Positions 1-8,254 of a stretch of DNA of 64,000 bases are shown here, piece after piece; the stretch's first letter is position 1, and every line of letters begins with the position of its first letter. A program made the position numbers and the translations under genes. The stretch is from Methylophilus glucosoxydans (lineage in GTDB: Bacteria; Pseudomonadota; Gammaproteobacteria; Burkholderiales; Methylophilaceae), in the NCBI RefSeq assembly GCF_042676145.1, contig NZ_JBHTJW010000002.1, positions 62,001 through 126,000 of the forward strand, read 5' to 3'. The notes under the pieces were generated by a model. The model made no database searches, was not told the DNA's origin, and worked only from the letters and a program-made list of their open reading frames with translations.

Positions 1-2163
1 ATCCGCATGCATGACCTTGGTCCAGGCGGCGACAAAGTCGTGCACAAACTTCTGCTTGGCATCATCTTGTGCATACACCTCGGCATAAGAACGCAGGATG
101 GAGTTGGAGCCAAACACCAGATCCACACGGGTAGCCGTCCATTTAACTGCACCTGTGTCACGCTCACGGACTTCATACAGGTTGTTGCCAGCAGGCACCC
201 AGGTGTAGCGCATATCGGTCAGGTTGACAAAAAAGTCATTGCTGAGCACACCGGGCTGATCGGTAAATACACCGTGCTTGCTACCACCGTGGTTGGTATC
301 CAGCACACGCATCCCACCCACAAGGACGGTCATTTCTGGTGCAGTCAGACCCATCAGCTGGGTACGGTCCAGCAGCATTTCTTCTGCCGAGGGCACGTAG
401 TCGGCCTTGAGCCAGTTGCGGTAACCATCATGCACAGGTTCCAGCACCTCAAAAGACTCAATGTCTGTCTGCTCTGCCGTCGCATCACCACGGCCTGCAA
501 CAAACGGTACTGTGATGTTCACTCCGGCGGCTTGGGCGGCTTGCTCAACGGCAGCAGAACCACCGAGGACAATCAGGTCAGCGATGCTGACAGGTTTGCC
601 AAAGCCCTGCTGTATGCCTTCGAGCACGGTCAGCACTTTTTGCAGTCTGACGGGCTCGTTGCCTACCCAGTCTTTTTGTGGCGCCAGACGAATACGTGCA
701 CCATTTGCGCCCCCGCGGTAGTCTGAGGCACGGAAAGTACGTGCGCTATCCCAAGCGGTCGCGACCAGTTCTGCGGTGCTTAAGCCGCTCGCCAGAATGT
801 GTGCTTTGAGTGCAGCAATGTCTGTCTCGCTGATGGCTGAACCTGCAGGCACCGGATCTTGCCATATCAGATCCTCTTGCGGCACATCCGGGCCGATGTA
901 ACGGGCTTTGGGACCCATGTCACGGTGTGTCAGCTTGAACCAGGCACGGGCAAACACTTCAGAGAAATACGCCTGGTCGTCACGGAATCGCTCCGAGATT
1001 TTGCGGTAAATCGGGTCCTTGATCATGGCCATATCCGCATCTGTCATGATGGGGTTATAACGGATGCTAGGATCCTCGACATCGACTGGCTTGTCTTCTT
1101 CCTTGATGTTCACGGGCTCCCATTGCCATGCACCGGCCGGGCTCTTTTTAAGTTCCCAGTCATGGTTAAACAGCATGGCAAAGTAACCGTTATCCCATTG
1201 GGTCGGGTGTGTGGTCCAGGCACCTTCAATGCCGCTGGTCACCGTATCCCGGCCCACCCCGCGTCTGGTGTGGTTGTTCCAACCCATCCCTTGCTCATGT
1301 ACGTCGGCGGCTTCCGGGTCGACACCAAGGTTGCTGGCCTGGCCGTTACCGTGTGCTTTGCCCACTGTGTGGCCGCCTGCCGTCAGCGCAACCGTTTCCT
1401 CGTCATTCATCGCCATGCGGGCAAAGGTAACGCGGATATCCTGCGCGGTTTTCAGCGGATCAGGGTTGCCATCCACGCCTTCCGGGTTCACATAAATCAG
1501 GCCCATCATCACGGCAGCCAGCGGGTTTTCGAGGTCACGCTGACCAGAATAGCGGCTACCTTCGCTACCGGTTTTTGCCAGCCACTCTTTTTCATTGCCC
1601 CAATAGATATCTTTTTCCGGGTGCCAGATATCCTCACGGCCAAAAGCAAATCCGAAAGTCTTGAGGCCCATGGACTCATAAGCAATCGTGCCCGCAAGTA
1701 CAATCAGGTCCGCCCAGGAGATCTTGTTGCCATATTTTTTCTTGATCGGCCACAGCAGGCGGCGCGCTTTATCTAGGTTGACGTTATCAGGCCAGCTGTT
1801 GAGTGGTGCAAAGCGCTGGTTACCTGTACCTGCGCCACCACGGCCATCTGCTACGCGATAAGTCCCGGCGGCGTGCCAGGCCATGCGAATCATCAAGCCA
1901 CCATAATGACCCCAATCTGCAGGCCACCATGCCTGGCTGTCCGTCATCAAGGCATGCATGTCCTTTTTAAGCGCATCTACATCCAGCGTGGATACTTCCT
2001 GTCTATAGTCAAATGACTCACCAAGCGGATTGGTTTTACGGTCATGTTGATGCAAGATATCCAGATTGAGGGCGTTCGGCCACCAATTCGTATTGGTTTG
2101 TGCGGTTGTCGTGATTGCGCCATGCGCGAATGGGCACTTGGCGCCCGTGTTTTGATTCTGCAT
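1..2163 (-). CDS. katG: Catalase-peroxidase KatG, 3' end cut by window
   Basis: Bifunctional haem enzyme that destroys hydrogen peroxide (catalase and peroxidase activities). The minus frame is open from ATG at 2163 to base 1, 721 codons, still in frame at VMHAD. KatG proteins normally end a few residues later (E. coli ends near VMNLDRFDL), so only a handful of residues are missing. The distal haem-pocket signature RMAWHAAGTYR places Arg93, Trp96 and His97, and TAGGHTVGKAHG is the proximal haem-ligand motif. The start MQNQNTGAKCPF has a clear SD (AAGGAG). The gene diverges from oxyR, which is the usual activator of katG under peroxide stress, so OxyR control is likely. There is no signal peptide, so it is cytoplasmic. 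Identity is very secure. Confidence 0.97.
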   Translation of the reverse strand, partial: MQNQNTGAKCPFAHGAITTTAQTNTNWWPNALNLDILHQHDRKTNPLGESFDYRQEVSTLDVDALKKDMHALMTDSQAWWPADWGHYGGLMIRMAWHAAGTYRVADGRGGAGTGNQRFAPLNSWPDNVNLDKARRLLWPIKKKYGNKISWADLIVLAGTIAYESMGLKTFGFAFGREDIWHPEKDIYWGNEKEWLAKTGSEGSRYSGQRDLENPLAAVMMGLIYVNPEGVDGNPDPLKTAQDIRVTFARMAMNDEETVALTAGGHTVGKAHGNGQASNLGVDPEAADVHEQGMGWNNHTRRGVGRDTVTSGIEGAWTTHPTQWDNGYFAMLFNHDWELKKSPAGAWQWEPVNIKEEDKPVDVEDPSIRYNPIMTDADMAMIKDPIYRKISERFRDDQAYFSEVFARAWFKLTHRDMGPKARYIGPDVPQEDLIWQDPVPAGSAISETDIAALKAHILASGLSTAELVATAWDSARTFRASDYRGGANGARIRLAPQKDWVGNEPVRLQKVLTVLEGIQQGFGKPVSIADLIVLGGSAAVEQAAQAAGVNITVPFVAGRGDATAEQTDIESFEVLEPVHDGYRNWLKADYVPSAEEMLLDRTQLMGLTAPEMTVLVGGMRVLDTNHGGSKHGVFTDQPGVLSNDFFVNLTDMRYTWVPAGNNLYEVRERDTGAVKWTATRVDLVFGSNSILRSYAEVYAQDDAKQKFVHDFVAAWTKVMHAD

Positions 2164-2484
2164 GTGTTAGCTCCTTGTTGTTAATTGATGAGTGCGGCAA
2201 AAAATTCATCAAGACTCAAATATACTACGCCTTGATTGTTACGATAATAATTTGATATAAAATAAACTACAGAGTTAAAAACTGGCAGCGTAAGCGGCTA
2301 AAGTTTCCTGCCACACGGCTGATTCCTGATTAAGCCAGGTCCACATCTTGTCTCCTTATGTTGTCATCCATGCATCGCATTCTAGAGCGCACCATTTAAT
2401 TTGTATAATTGTATGTTTTGATATTATTGATTAATAAAACTAATGAATATAGACTAGTGATGGTGAAAACAGCGAGACGAGCAA
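2164..2484. promoter_or_regulatory. katG/oxyR divergent intergenic region
   Basis: This 321-bp AT-rich region separates two divergent genes and must hold both promoters. A TATAAT at 2404-2409 faces oxyR but has no recognisable -35 partner. Apart from the small ORF at 2275-2346, I see no gene. I could not find a convincing full OxyR operator (four ATAG-type elements at 10-bp spacing), so OxyR control of katG is inferred from synteny only. Confidence 0.4.
2275..2346 (-). CDS. Putative 23-aa small protein upstream of katG
   Basis: A short ORF, MWTWLNQESAVWQETLAAYAASF, lies between oxyR and katG on the katG strand. Its ATG is preceded by AAGGAG with a 5-nt spacer, as good a ribosome site as that of katG itself. 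Three of its 23 residues are Trp and the rest could form an amphipathic helix. It ends 111 nt before the katG start, so it could be the first cistron of a katG transcript or a leader peptide. I recognise no family. The claim rests on the SD and on position; conservation is unknown. Confidence 0.5.
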   Translation of the reverse strand: MWTWLNQESAVWQETLAAYAASF

Positions 2485-3390
2485 ATGACCTTGATTGAAT
2501 TAAAGTTTGTATTGGCGGTGGCGCAAGAGAGAAACTTCAGGCGCGCAGCAGAAAAATGTTTTGTGACCCAGCCGGCGCTCAGTCTGGGCATCAAAAAACT
2601 GGAAGAAGAGCTGGGTGTCTCCCTGTTTGAACGTAACCGCAACGAGGTGACCCCCACCGGAATTGGTGAGCAGATTATTGCACAAGCCAATATCGTGCTG
2701 GAGCAAGCAGCCAAGATCAAAGAGATGGCGAAACACGGTAACGATCCGCTGAACGGCCTGTTCAAGCTGGGCATGATTCACTCTGTCGGGCCTTATCTGT
2801 TACCCGAAATCATTCCGCCACTCATCCAGGTGGCGCCGCAGATGCCGCTGGAGGTTGAGGAAAACATCACGGCGACCCTGGAGCAGCAGCTGAAAAACGG
2901 GCTCATCGATGCGGCGGTAGTCGCCCTACCGTTTGATGTGCCGGGCATTGAAACCTTGCCACTGTATGACGAGGACTTTAATGTCGTCGTACCCGTGAGT
3001 CACGCCTGGGCCAAGCGCACATCGGTCGAGGCGGATGAATTGAGCCAGGAGAAAGTGTTATTGCTCAACACCGGGCATTGCTTCAGCAATCAGGTAACCC
3101 AGGCTTGCCCCGAGCTCAGCCGTAAAGGCGAAGTGTTACAGCGCAATTCGCTGGAAACAATCAGAAATATGGTGGCTTCGAACTTGGGTATCACGGTGCT
3201 GCCAGCCATGGCAACTGCGGCGCGCTATCAGAACGCGCTGATTCGCGTGATCCCGTTTACCCGCCCTGCCCCTAGTCGACGTATTGCGCTGGCCTGGCGC
3301 AAAAGTTTTGTGCGCAAAGAAGCGATTGAAATATTAGGAAAAGTGATGGCTGACGTGGGCGCTGCGCAACAACAGATTGACCCGGTTTAG
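2485..3390 (+). CDS. oxyR: Peroxide-sensing LysR regulator OxyR
   Basis: LysR-type activator, 301 aa. The N-terminal winged helix-turn-helix covers about residues 1-60 (NFRRAAEKCFVTQPALS), followed by a LysR substrate-binding fold. The motif GHCFSNQVTQAC places cysteines exactly at 199 and 208, the same numbering and spacing as the redox-active pair of E. coli OxyR, which forms a disulfide on peroxide exposure. That identifies it as OxyR rather than another LysR protein. It diverges from katG, the classic target. The start MTLIELKFVLAVAQ matches the family's usual N-terminus. Confidence 0.95.
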   Translation: MTLIELKFVLAVAQERNFRRAAEKCFVTQPALSLGIKKLEEELGVSLFERNRNEVTPTGIGEQIIAQANIVLEQAAKIKEMAKHGNDPLNGLFKLGMIHSVGPYLLPEIIPPLIQVAPQMPLEVEENITATLEQQLKNGLIDAAVVALPFDVPGIETLPLYDEDFNVVVPVSHAWAKRTSVEADELSQEKVLLLNTGHCFSNQVTQACPELSRKGEVLQRNSLETIRNMVASNLGITVLPAMATAARYQNALIRVIPFTRPAPSRRIALAWRKSFVRKEAIEILGKVMADVGAAQQQIDPV

Positions 3391-3401
3391 ATGAACAAAA
3401 A

Positions 3402-4247
3402 CTAGTAGGCGATGGCGACGCGAAAACCCGTTACCAGTTTTTCGTCTACGCCTAACAACACTTTGGCAGACTGCTCTTGCAAGGCCGCCAAGCCATTGCT
3501 GGCATCGACAGTCTTAGGCAGATAGTCTTCCGGCTTGAGCGTTTTGCGCAATACCGGTTCATCTGCCGTATTGGTCAAAGTCAGCTCTATCATCGGATAG
3601 GCCTGTCTCACCTCACCGTGATTCATGAGCACACTGGAAAACACCAGCACGCCGGCGCGTGTCTTGTGCTCTTGAATATCCGCATCATCTATCGTCAATT
3701 GCGCAATATCCCTAGGCAAACCCACTTCACAATGCAGTGGCTTGCATAGCGTTTGCAGCCATGGTTTGGTGTGCGGGTAACTGGCGGCAAGCGTGGTGCG
3801 AGAGAAATACAGTGTTTGCAGAAAAAAAGTCACCAGCAGCAGGACAGAAAGCAGGCTATATGCCCAAGGGGTGGCGGGCGTCACCCGGGATTGCGGGCGC
3901 TCATCCTCGAGTGAAACGTCACGCAGAAAAGCTGGGATTTCAGGCTCAATCGCCTCGTCAGGCCGAATAGACAGCTCCGGCATGACTGCTTCAAACGGCT
4001 CGTCAGGCACCGGATGCGCCTGTGCGGCCTCGGCACTGACCTGAAAGTAAATCGCGGCATCGCTGGCAGGCTGGGGATATACCGCCTCGCTTGCAGCAGT
4101 GGCAGCAGATGACGACAGCAAATGCGAGCGCGCATCAAACACATGATCACATTCACCGCAGCGCACCTTGCCAGCATAGGCCTGCAATTGCTCGTCAGTG
4201 ACTTCAAATTGTGTTTGGCAGGCCGGGCAGGCCGTAATCAAGGACAT
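3402..4247 (-). CDS. Zinc-ribbon and DUF3426 membrane protein
   Basis: Predicted 281-aa protein. It begins with an MJ0042-type zinc ribbon (CPACQTQF then CGECDHVFDA, two CxxC pairs), followed by a low-complexity acidic linker and one membrane helix (about AYSLLSVLLLVTFFLQTLYF). The C-terminal domain, DUF3426, is probably periplasmic. Function is unknown; this architecture commonly follows prmA in betaproteobacteria. I chose ATG 4247 (MSLITACPACQ), preceded by GGGA at 8 nt, over the longer frame from 4274, because the family starts at the zinc ribbon. The gene overlaps the prmA stop by about 10 nt, so the two are co-transcribed and probably translationally coupled. Confidence 0.85.
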   Translation of the reverse strand: MSLITACPACQTQFEVTDEQLQAYAGKVRCGECDHVFDARSHLLSSSAATAASEAVYPQPASDAAIYFQVSAEAAQAHPVPDEPFEAVMPELSIRPDEAIEPEIPAFLRDVSLEDERPQSRVTPATPWAYSLLSVLLLVTFFLQTLYFSRTTLAASYPHTKPWLQTLCKPLHCEVGLPRDIAQLTIDDADIQEHKTRAGVLVFSSVLMNHGEVRQAYPMIELTLTNTADEPVLRKTLKPEDYLPKTVDASNGLAALQEQSAKVLLGVDEKLVTGFRVAIAY

Positions 4248-5140
4248 TTTCTGGTTCCCGTCAGCAAGACCCATCCATCTTGCTGGATGGGGGCATCCAT
4301 TTCAAACCACTCGGCATAATGCGCCAGCAACATCTGCTGCTGGCTCTCCAATATGCCGGATAATGCAACTTTACCGCCAGTTTTGCAAGATTTGGCAATG
4401 ACTGGGGCCAGCACCATCAAGGCGCTGGAGAGAATATTAGCCACGACCAGATCAAACGGCTCATGCAGGTATTCGGCAGAGTCATAAAAAATGGCCTCGA
4501 CCTGGTTATTGAGCGCGTTATCACGACTGGCAATCACTGCCTGCGGGTCAATATCAACGCCTGTGGCGGTGTTGGCGCCCAGTTTTTTGGCGGCAATGGC
4601 CAAAATGCCTGAGCCACATCCGTAATCAAGGACATTGGCACTGCGCAACAGTGTTTCAGGTAATTGCGCCAACCAGCTCAAACACAAATGCGTGGTCGGA
4701 TGACTGCCGGTGCCAAATGCCAGGCCCGGATCCAGCACGATATTGATCGCCTCCGCATTCGGGGCCTCATGCCAGGAAGGCACGATCCACAATCTATCGG
4801 TCACACGGATAGGGTCAAACTGGGCTTGCGTGGCCCGCACCCAATCCTGCTCCTCGATCTGCTCTAACTGATATTTAAGACCGTCCAGTTGCAGCTCGGC
4901 TTGCACACGGGCCAGTAAACCTTGGACATCGGCTTCTGCATCCAGCATGGCCGTGACAATGTTTTGCTGCCATATGCCGGGCGGGGGATCCCCCGGCTCG
5001 CCAAAAATTGCCTGCTCGGCCAAGGTGTCAGCGTGCGCATCTTCAATGCTGACGGACAACGCACCCTGCTCCATCAGCACATCGCTGAGTGCCTCGGCCT
5101 GCGGCTCGGTTGATTGAATTTTAAGTAACAGCCAATGCAA
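4238..5140 (-). CDS. prmA: Ribosomal protein L11 methyltransferase PrmA
   Basis: SAM-dependent enzyme that trimethylates several amino groups of ribosomal protein L11. At 300 aa it has the family length. Motif I of the Rossmann methyltransferase fold is VLDYGCGSGILAIAAKKLGA, and FGTGSHPTT earlier in the protein is typical of PrmA. The catalytic-domain motif VANILSSALMVLAP corresponds to the NILA signature. It starts 2 nt after the accC stop, so it belongs to the accB-accC-prmA operon, a common beta/gammaproteobacterial arrangement. Cytoplasmic. Confidence 0.95.
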   Translation of the reverse strand: MHWLLLKIQSTEPQAEALSDVLMEQGALSVSIEDAHADTLAEQAIFGEPGDPPPGIWQQNIVTAMLDAEADVQGLLARVQAELQLDGLKYQLEQIEEQDWVRATQAQFDPIRVTDRLWIVPSWHEAPNAEAINIVLDPGLAFGTGSHPTTHLCLSWLAQLPETLLRSANVLDYGCGSGILAIAAKKLGANTATGVDIDPQAVIASRDNALNNQVEAIFYDSAEYLHEPFDLVVANILSSALMVLAPVIAKSCKTGGKVALSGILESQQQMLLAHYAEWFEMDAPIQQDGWVLLTGTRKCP

Positions 5141-5142
5141 AA

Positions 5143-6492
5143 TTATTTCGAGCTGATACCCAGCTTCTGCTCCAGATAGTGAATGCTGGTGCCGCCCTGC
5201 TGGAAAGCCAAGTCGGCCATCAGATCAGAATGCAGCGCAGTATTGGTTTTAATGCCTTCGACATACATCTCGGACAAGGCCACGCGCATTCTGGCAATCG
5301 CCTGTTCACGTGTCGCACCGTGTGTAATCAGCTTGCCTATCATCGAGTCATAATGCGGTGGCACGGTATAGCCGCCATACACATGCGTATCCATGCGTAC
5401 GCCAGGGCCGCCAGGCATATGAAAGCGATTGATAAAGCCTGGTGAAGGCACAAAGGTATAAGGATCCTCGGCGTTAATCCGGCATTCGATGGCATGGCCA
5501 TTGAGCACGATATCGCGCTGACGGAACGGCAGCTTCTCACCGGCAGCGATGAAGATCTGCTGCTGAACCAGGTCGATACCCGTGATCATTTCAGTGACGG
5601 TATGCTCCACCTGCAAGCGGGTGTTCATCTCAATAAAGTAGAACTCGCCATTTTCATACAGGAACTCGAAGGTGCCGGCGCCACGGTAACCAATCTTGCG
5701 GCAGGCCTCGGCACAACGCTCACCAATTTTGTCGCGCAGCCTTTCTGGCAACAAGGGTGAGGGTGCTTCTTCAATAATCTTTTGATGGCGGCGCTGCATG
5801 GAGCAATCGCGGTCACCCAAGAACACGGCGTTGCCATGCTGGTCAGCCAGAATCTGGATCTCGATATGGCGCGGGTTTTCAAGGAATTTTTCCATGTAAA
5901 CCATCGGGTTGCCAAAGGCAGCCTGTGCCTCGGCTTTGGTCATATTGACCGCATTGAGCAAGGCGGCTTCGGTATGCACCACGCGCATGCCACGACCACC
6001 GCCACCACCCGCTGCTTTAATAATCACCGGGTAGCCTACGCGTTTGGCCGTTTTAATGATTTCAGCCGGATCATCATTCAGCGCACCATCTGAGCCAGGC
6101 ACACATGGCACACCCGCCGCTTTCATGGAGTCCTTGGCAGACACCTTGTCACCCATCAGGCGAATGGTCTCTGCGCGGGGGCCGATAAAGACAAAACCGC
6201 TTTGTTCAACCCGCTCGGCAAAGTCGGCATTCTCGGATAAAAAGCCATACCCAGGGTGAATCGCTTGCGCATCCGTCACTTCAGCCGCACTGATCACGGC
6301 AGGAATATTCAGGTAGCTTTTTGCAGAAGGTGCTGGACCGATACAGACAGACTCATCGGCCAGCTTGACATATTTGGCATCACGGTCAGCCTCAGAGTGC
6401 ACAGCTACCGTTTTAATCCCCAACTCACGACAAGCACGTTGCACGCGCAAGGCAATTTCGCCGCGGTTGGCAATCAGGATTTTCTCGAACAT
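5143..6492 (-). CDS. accC: Biotin carboxylase subunit of acetyl-CoA carboxylase
   Basis: Carboxylates the biotin on AccB using ATP and bicarbonate, the first half-reaction of fatty acid synthesis. It is 449 aa, the normal length. Signatures are the N-terminal MFEKILIANRGEIALR, the ATP-grasp glycine-rich loop KAAGGGGGRGMRVV, and the active-site EMNTRLQVEHTVTE. It follows accB. Unusually, the start codon overlaps (TAATG) the stop of a 35-codon ORF that resembles accC's own first residues, so AccC translation may be coupled to that mini-ORF. Confidence 0.97.
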   Translation of the reverse strand: MFEKILIANRGEIALRVQRACRELGIKTVAVHSEADRDAKYVKLADESVCIGPAPSAKSYLNIPAVISAAEVTDAQAIHPGYGFLSENADFAERVEQSGFVFIGPRAETIRLMGDKVSAKDSMKAAGVPCVPGSDGALNDDPAEIIKTAKRVGYPVIIKAAGGGGGRGMRVVHTEAALLNAVNMTKAEAQAAFGNPMVYMEKFLENPRHIEIQILADQHGNAVFLGDRDCSMQRRHQKIIEEAPSPLLPERLRDKIGERCAEACRKIGYRGAGTFEFLYENGEFYFIEMNTRLQVEHTVTEMITGIDLVQQQIFIAAGEKLPFRQRDIVLNGHAIECRINAEDPYTFVPSPGFINRFHMPGGPGVRMDTHVYGGYTVPPHYDSMIGKLITHGATREQAIARMRVALSEMYVEGIKTNTALHSDLMADLAFQQGGTSIHYLEQKLGISSK

Positions 6493-6599
6493 TATTTACT
6501 CCGCGTCTCAATAGCCGCTAGACAATTAAACTTCGTTGCTGCGAAACCCGCAGAGGGCTGCTGGTCGCCGCCACGGGCAATCAGTACTTTTTCAACCAT
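6492..6599 (-). CDS. 35-aa mini-ORF resembling the accC N-terminus
   Basis: Between accB and accC an ORF starts 5 nt after the accB stop and ends in TAATG, sharing one base with the accC start. Its first residues, MVEKVLIARGG, align with accC's MFEKILIANRGE with one gap (7-8 identities), and the DNA matches at about two thirds of positions. After that the similarity stops. The simplest reading is a partial tandem duplication of the accC start that has decayed but kept an open frame. It may now act as a coupling or leader peptide. It is too short to be an enzyme. Confidence 0.5.
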   Translation of the reverse strand: MVEKVLIARGGDQQPSAGFAATKFNCLAAIETRSK

Positions 6600-6604
6600 C
6601 ACGA

Positions 6605-7057
6605 TTAACCAATCAGGAACAGAGGCTCGCCGTATTCCACAGGCTGCCCGTTTTCAACGAAAATCTTTTTAATCGTGCCCGCATATTCACTCTCAATTTC
6701 GTTGAGCAGCTTCATGGCTTCAATAATGCACAGGGTGTCCCCTGTATTGACAGTGCTACCAACATCGACGAACGCTTTTGCATCTGGAGAAGACGCGCGA
6801 TAGAACGTACCGACCATCGGTGATTTAACTACCGTGCCTTCTAGCACTTCTGCCGCTGCAACGGCGGGAGCAGCGGCGGCTGCGGGTGCCGATGCAGGCG
6901 CGGAAACAGGCGCAGCGACATATTGAGTCACTGGTGCAGCACCCGGTGCCATGGCGCGACTGATACGTACCTTCTCTTCACCCTCAGTCAGTTCCAGCTC
7001 GGAAATCCCCGATTCCTCGACCAGATCAATCAGTTTTTTGAGTTTGCGTAAATCCAT
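6605..7057 (-). CDS. accB: Biotin carboxyl carrier protein of acetyl-CoA carboxylase
   Basis: Carries biotin between biotin carboxylase and carboxyltransferase. At 150 aa it has the standard layout: N-terminal helical region (MDLRKLKKLIDLVEESG), an Ala/Pro-rich flexible linker at about residues 35-70, and the C-terminal biotinyl domain. The biotinylation motif is EAMKLLNE with Lys116 as the modified residue; MKLLNE instead of MKMMNE is a normal variant. It sits 32 nt downstream of aroQ, as in many proteobacteria. Confidence 0.97.
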   Translation of the reverse strand: MDLRKLKKLIDLVEESGISELELTEGEEKVRISRAMAPGAAPVTQYVAAPVSAPASAPAAAAAPAVAAAEVLEGTVVKSPMVGTFYRASSPDAKAFVDVGSTVNTGDTLCIIEAMKLLNEIESEYAGTIKKIFVENGQPVEYGEPLFLIG

Positions 7058-7089
7058 ATAAGCCTCGAATGTAAATGTTTTAAATGTTA

Positions 7090-7527
7090 TTAGCGTTGTT
7101 GGATGTAGCGATAGGCGGCGTAGTATCCCTCTGCGCCCAAACCGCAGATGACGGCGGTCGCCAGATCGCTGAAATAAGAATGATGCCGGAATGACTCACG
7201 GGCATGCACATTGGAGAGATGCACTTCAATGAATGGAATGTTCACTGCCGAAAGGGCATCCCTGATGGCAATAGAAGTATGTGTGAAGGCGGCAGGATTG
7301 ATAATGACGTAATCCACCCGGTTCACAGACAATGCATGAATTTTCTCTATGATCTCCGCCTCAGAGTTGCTCTGAAAGGATTCAAGACGTACCTGATCGG
7401 CTCGCGCCAATTCCAGCAGATGCTGGTTGATATCTGCAAGCGTTTGGCTACCGTAGTGCTGTGGCTCACGTGTCCCCAGCATATTCAAGTTGGGTCCATG
7501 TATCACCAGGATGGATTTGGCGCCCAT
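7090..7527 (-). CDS. aroQ: Type II 3-dehydroquinate dehydratase
   Basis: Third step of the shikimate pathway: dehydrates 3-dehydroquinate to 3-dehydroshikimate. It is 145 aa, the usual size of the dodecameric type II enzyme. The motif ILVIHGPNLNMLGTREPQHYG contains the family signature and the catalytic Tyr. Later motifs are the NPAAFTHTSIAIRDAL loop and EVHLSNVHARESFRHHS with the catalytic His. The aroQ-accB-accC order is conserved in proteobacteria. Cytoplasmic. Confidence 0.97.
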   Translation of the reverse strand: MGAKSILVIHGPNLNMLGTREPQHYGSQTLADINQHLLELARADQVRLESFQSNSEAEIIEKIHALSVNRVDYVIINPAAFTHTSIAIRDALSAVNIPFIEVHLSNVHARESFRHHSYFSDLATAVICGLGAEGYYAAYRYIQQR

Positions 7528-7717
7528 TTCAGATGCCTCTCAAAGAGAAAAATACAACCTTCATGGCGTCGAAGTTTGCCGAAGTTATTGCATTTTGTCC
7601 AGTAAAATTCGCAATTTGGAACAAATGGAAAGTCGCCAAAACGGCAGCAACTGGTACAGATCAGGCGACAAACCTAAGCCATAAGCGGCCTGTTTGCGCA
7701 CAGAACTGGGCAGGCAT

Positions 7718-8254
7718 TTAAGGCAAGTTGAGTGCTTTTTGCAGCATTTGGCGATTGACTCTGCCGAAGAAGGTGTGTGTCACTTGGCCGTTGGCAGAAA
7801 TCACCACGGTGTAAGGTAATACGCCTTTGGTGTTGCCCAGTTGCTCGGCCAAAGGCATGCCTTCGTTCTCGGCAATTAACAAAGGATAACTGACGGGCGT
7901 ACTCTCCGCGAACTCATGCACAGCGGCTGCCTCGTCAATGGCCAGGCCTAACACTGCAATTTCGGGGTGTTCGGCCGCCAGCGCTGAGATTTCGGGCATT
8001 TCTTCACGGCAAGGCTCACACCATGTCGCCCAAAAATTCATGATGACAGGCTTGCCTTTAAAGCTTGAAAGCGCATACGTCCTGCCACCAGCATCCTGCA
8101 AACCGACGCTCCATACCGCGTCAGGCACCATCATCGCCGTTTGAGTAGGGGCAGACATCATCCATTGATCACGGTGAAGGTAAAGCCAACGGAATCCGCT
8201 ACCGAGAACAACGATCAGTAATATCGTCATGACCAAACGCGCAATATTATGCAT
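7718..8254 (-). CDS. TlpA/ResA-like membrane-anchored thioredoxin
   Basis: Periplasmic thiol-disulfide reductase of 178 aa, anchored by one N-terminal helix (about residues 7-25). The thioredoxin-fold active site is WATWCEPCREE, with Cys79 and Cys82. The start overlaps the dsbD stop by 8 nt, so it is coupled to DsbD, its likely electron donor. Proteins of this type usually keep apo-cytochrome c or other periplasmic cysteines reduced, which would fit the cytochrome c demand of methanol oxidation. The substrate cannot be told from sequence. Confidence 0.88.
   Translation of the reverse strand: MHNIARLVMTILLIVVLGSGFRWLYLHRDQWMMSAPTQTAMMVPDAVWSVGLQDAGGRTYALSSFKGKPVIMNFWATWCEPCREEMPEISALAAEHPEIAVLGLAIDEAAAVHEFAESTPVSYPLLIAENEGMPLAEQLGNTKGVLPYTVVISANGQVTHTFFGRVNRQMLQKALNLP

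Noticed and set aside
859..1776. Long plus-strand frames across katG
   Set aside because: They lie antisense to the KatG reading frame, have no SD or family resemblance, and arise from KatG codon bias.
2164..2484. OxyR operator in the katG-oxyR gap
   Set aside because: No four-element ATAG/CTAT pattern at proper spacing could be made out, so it is not claimed.
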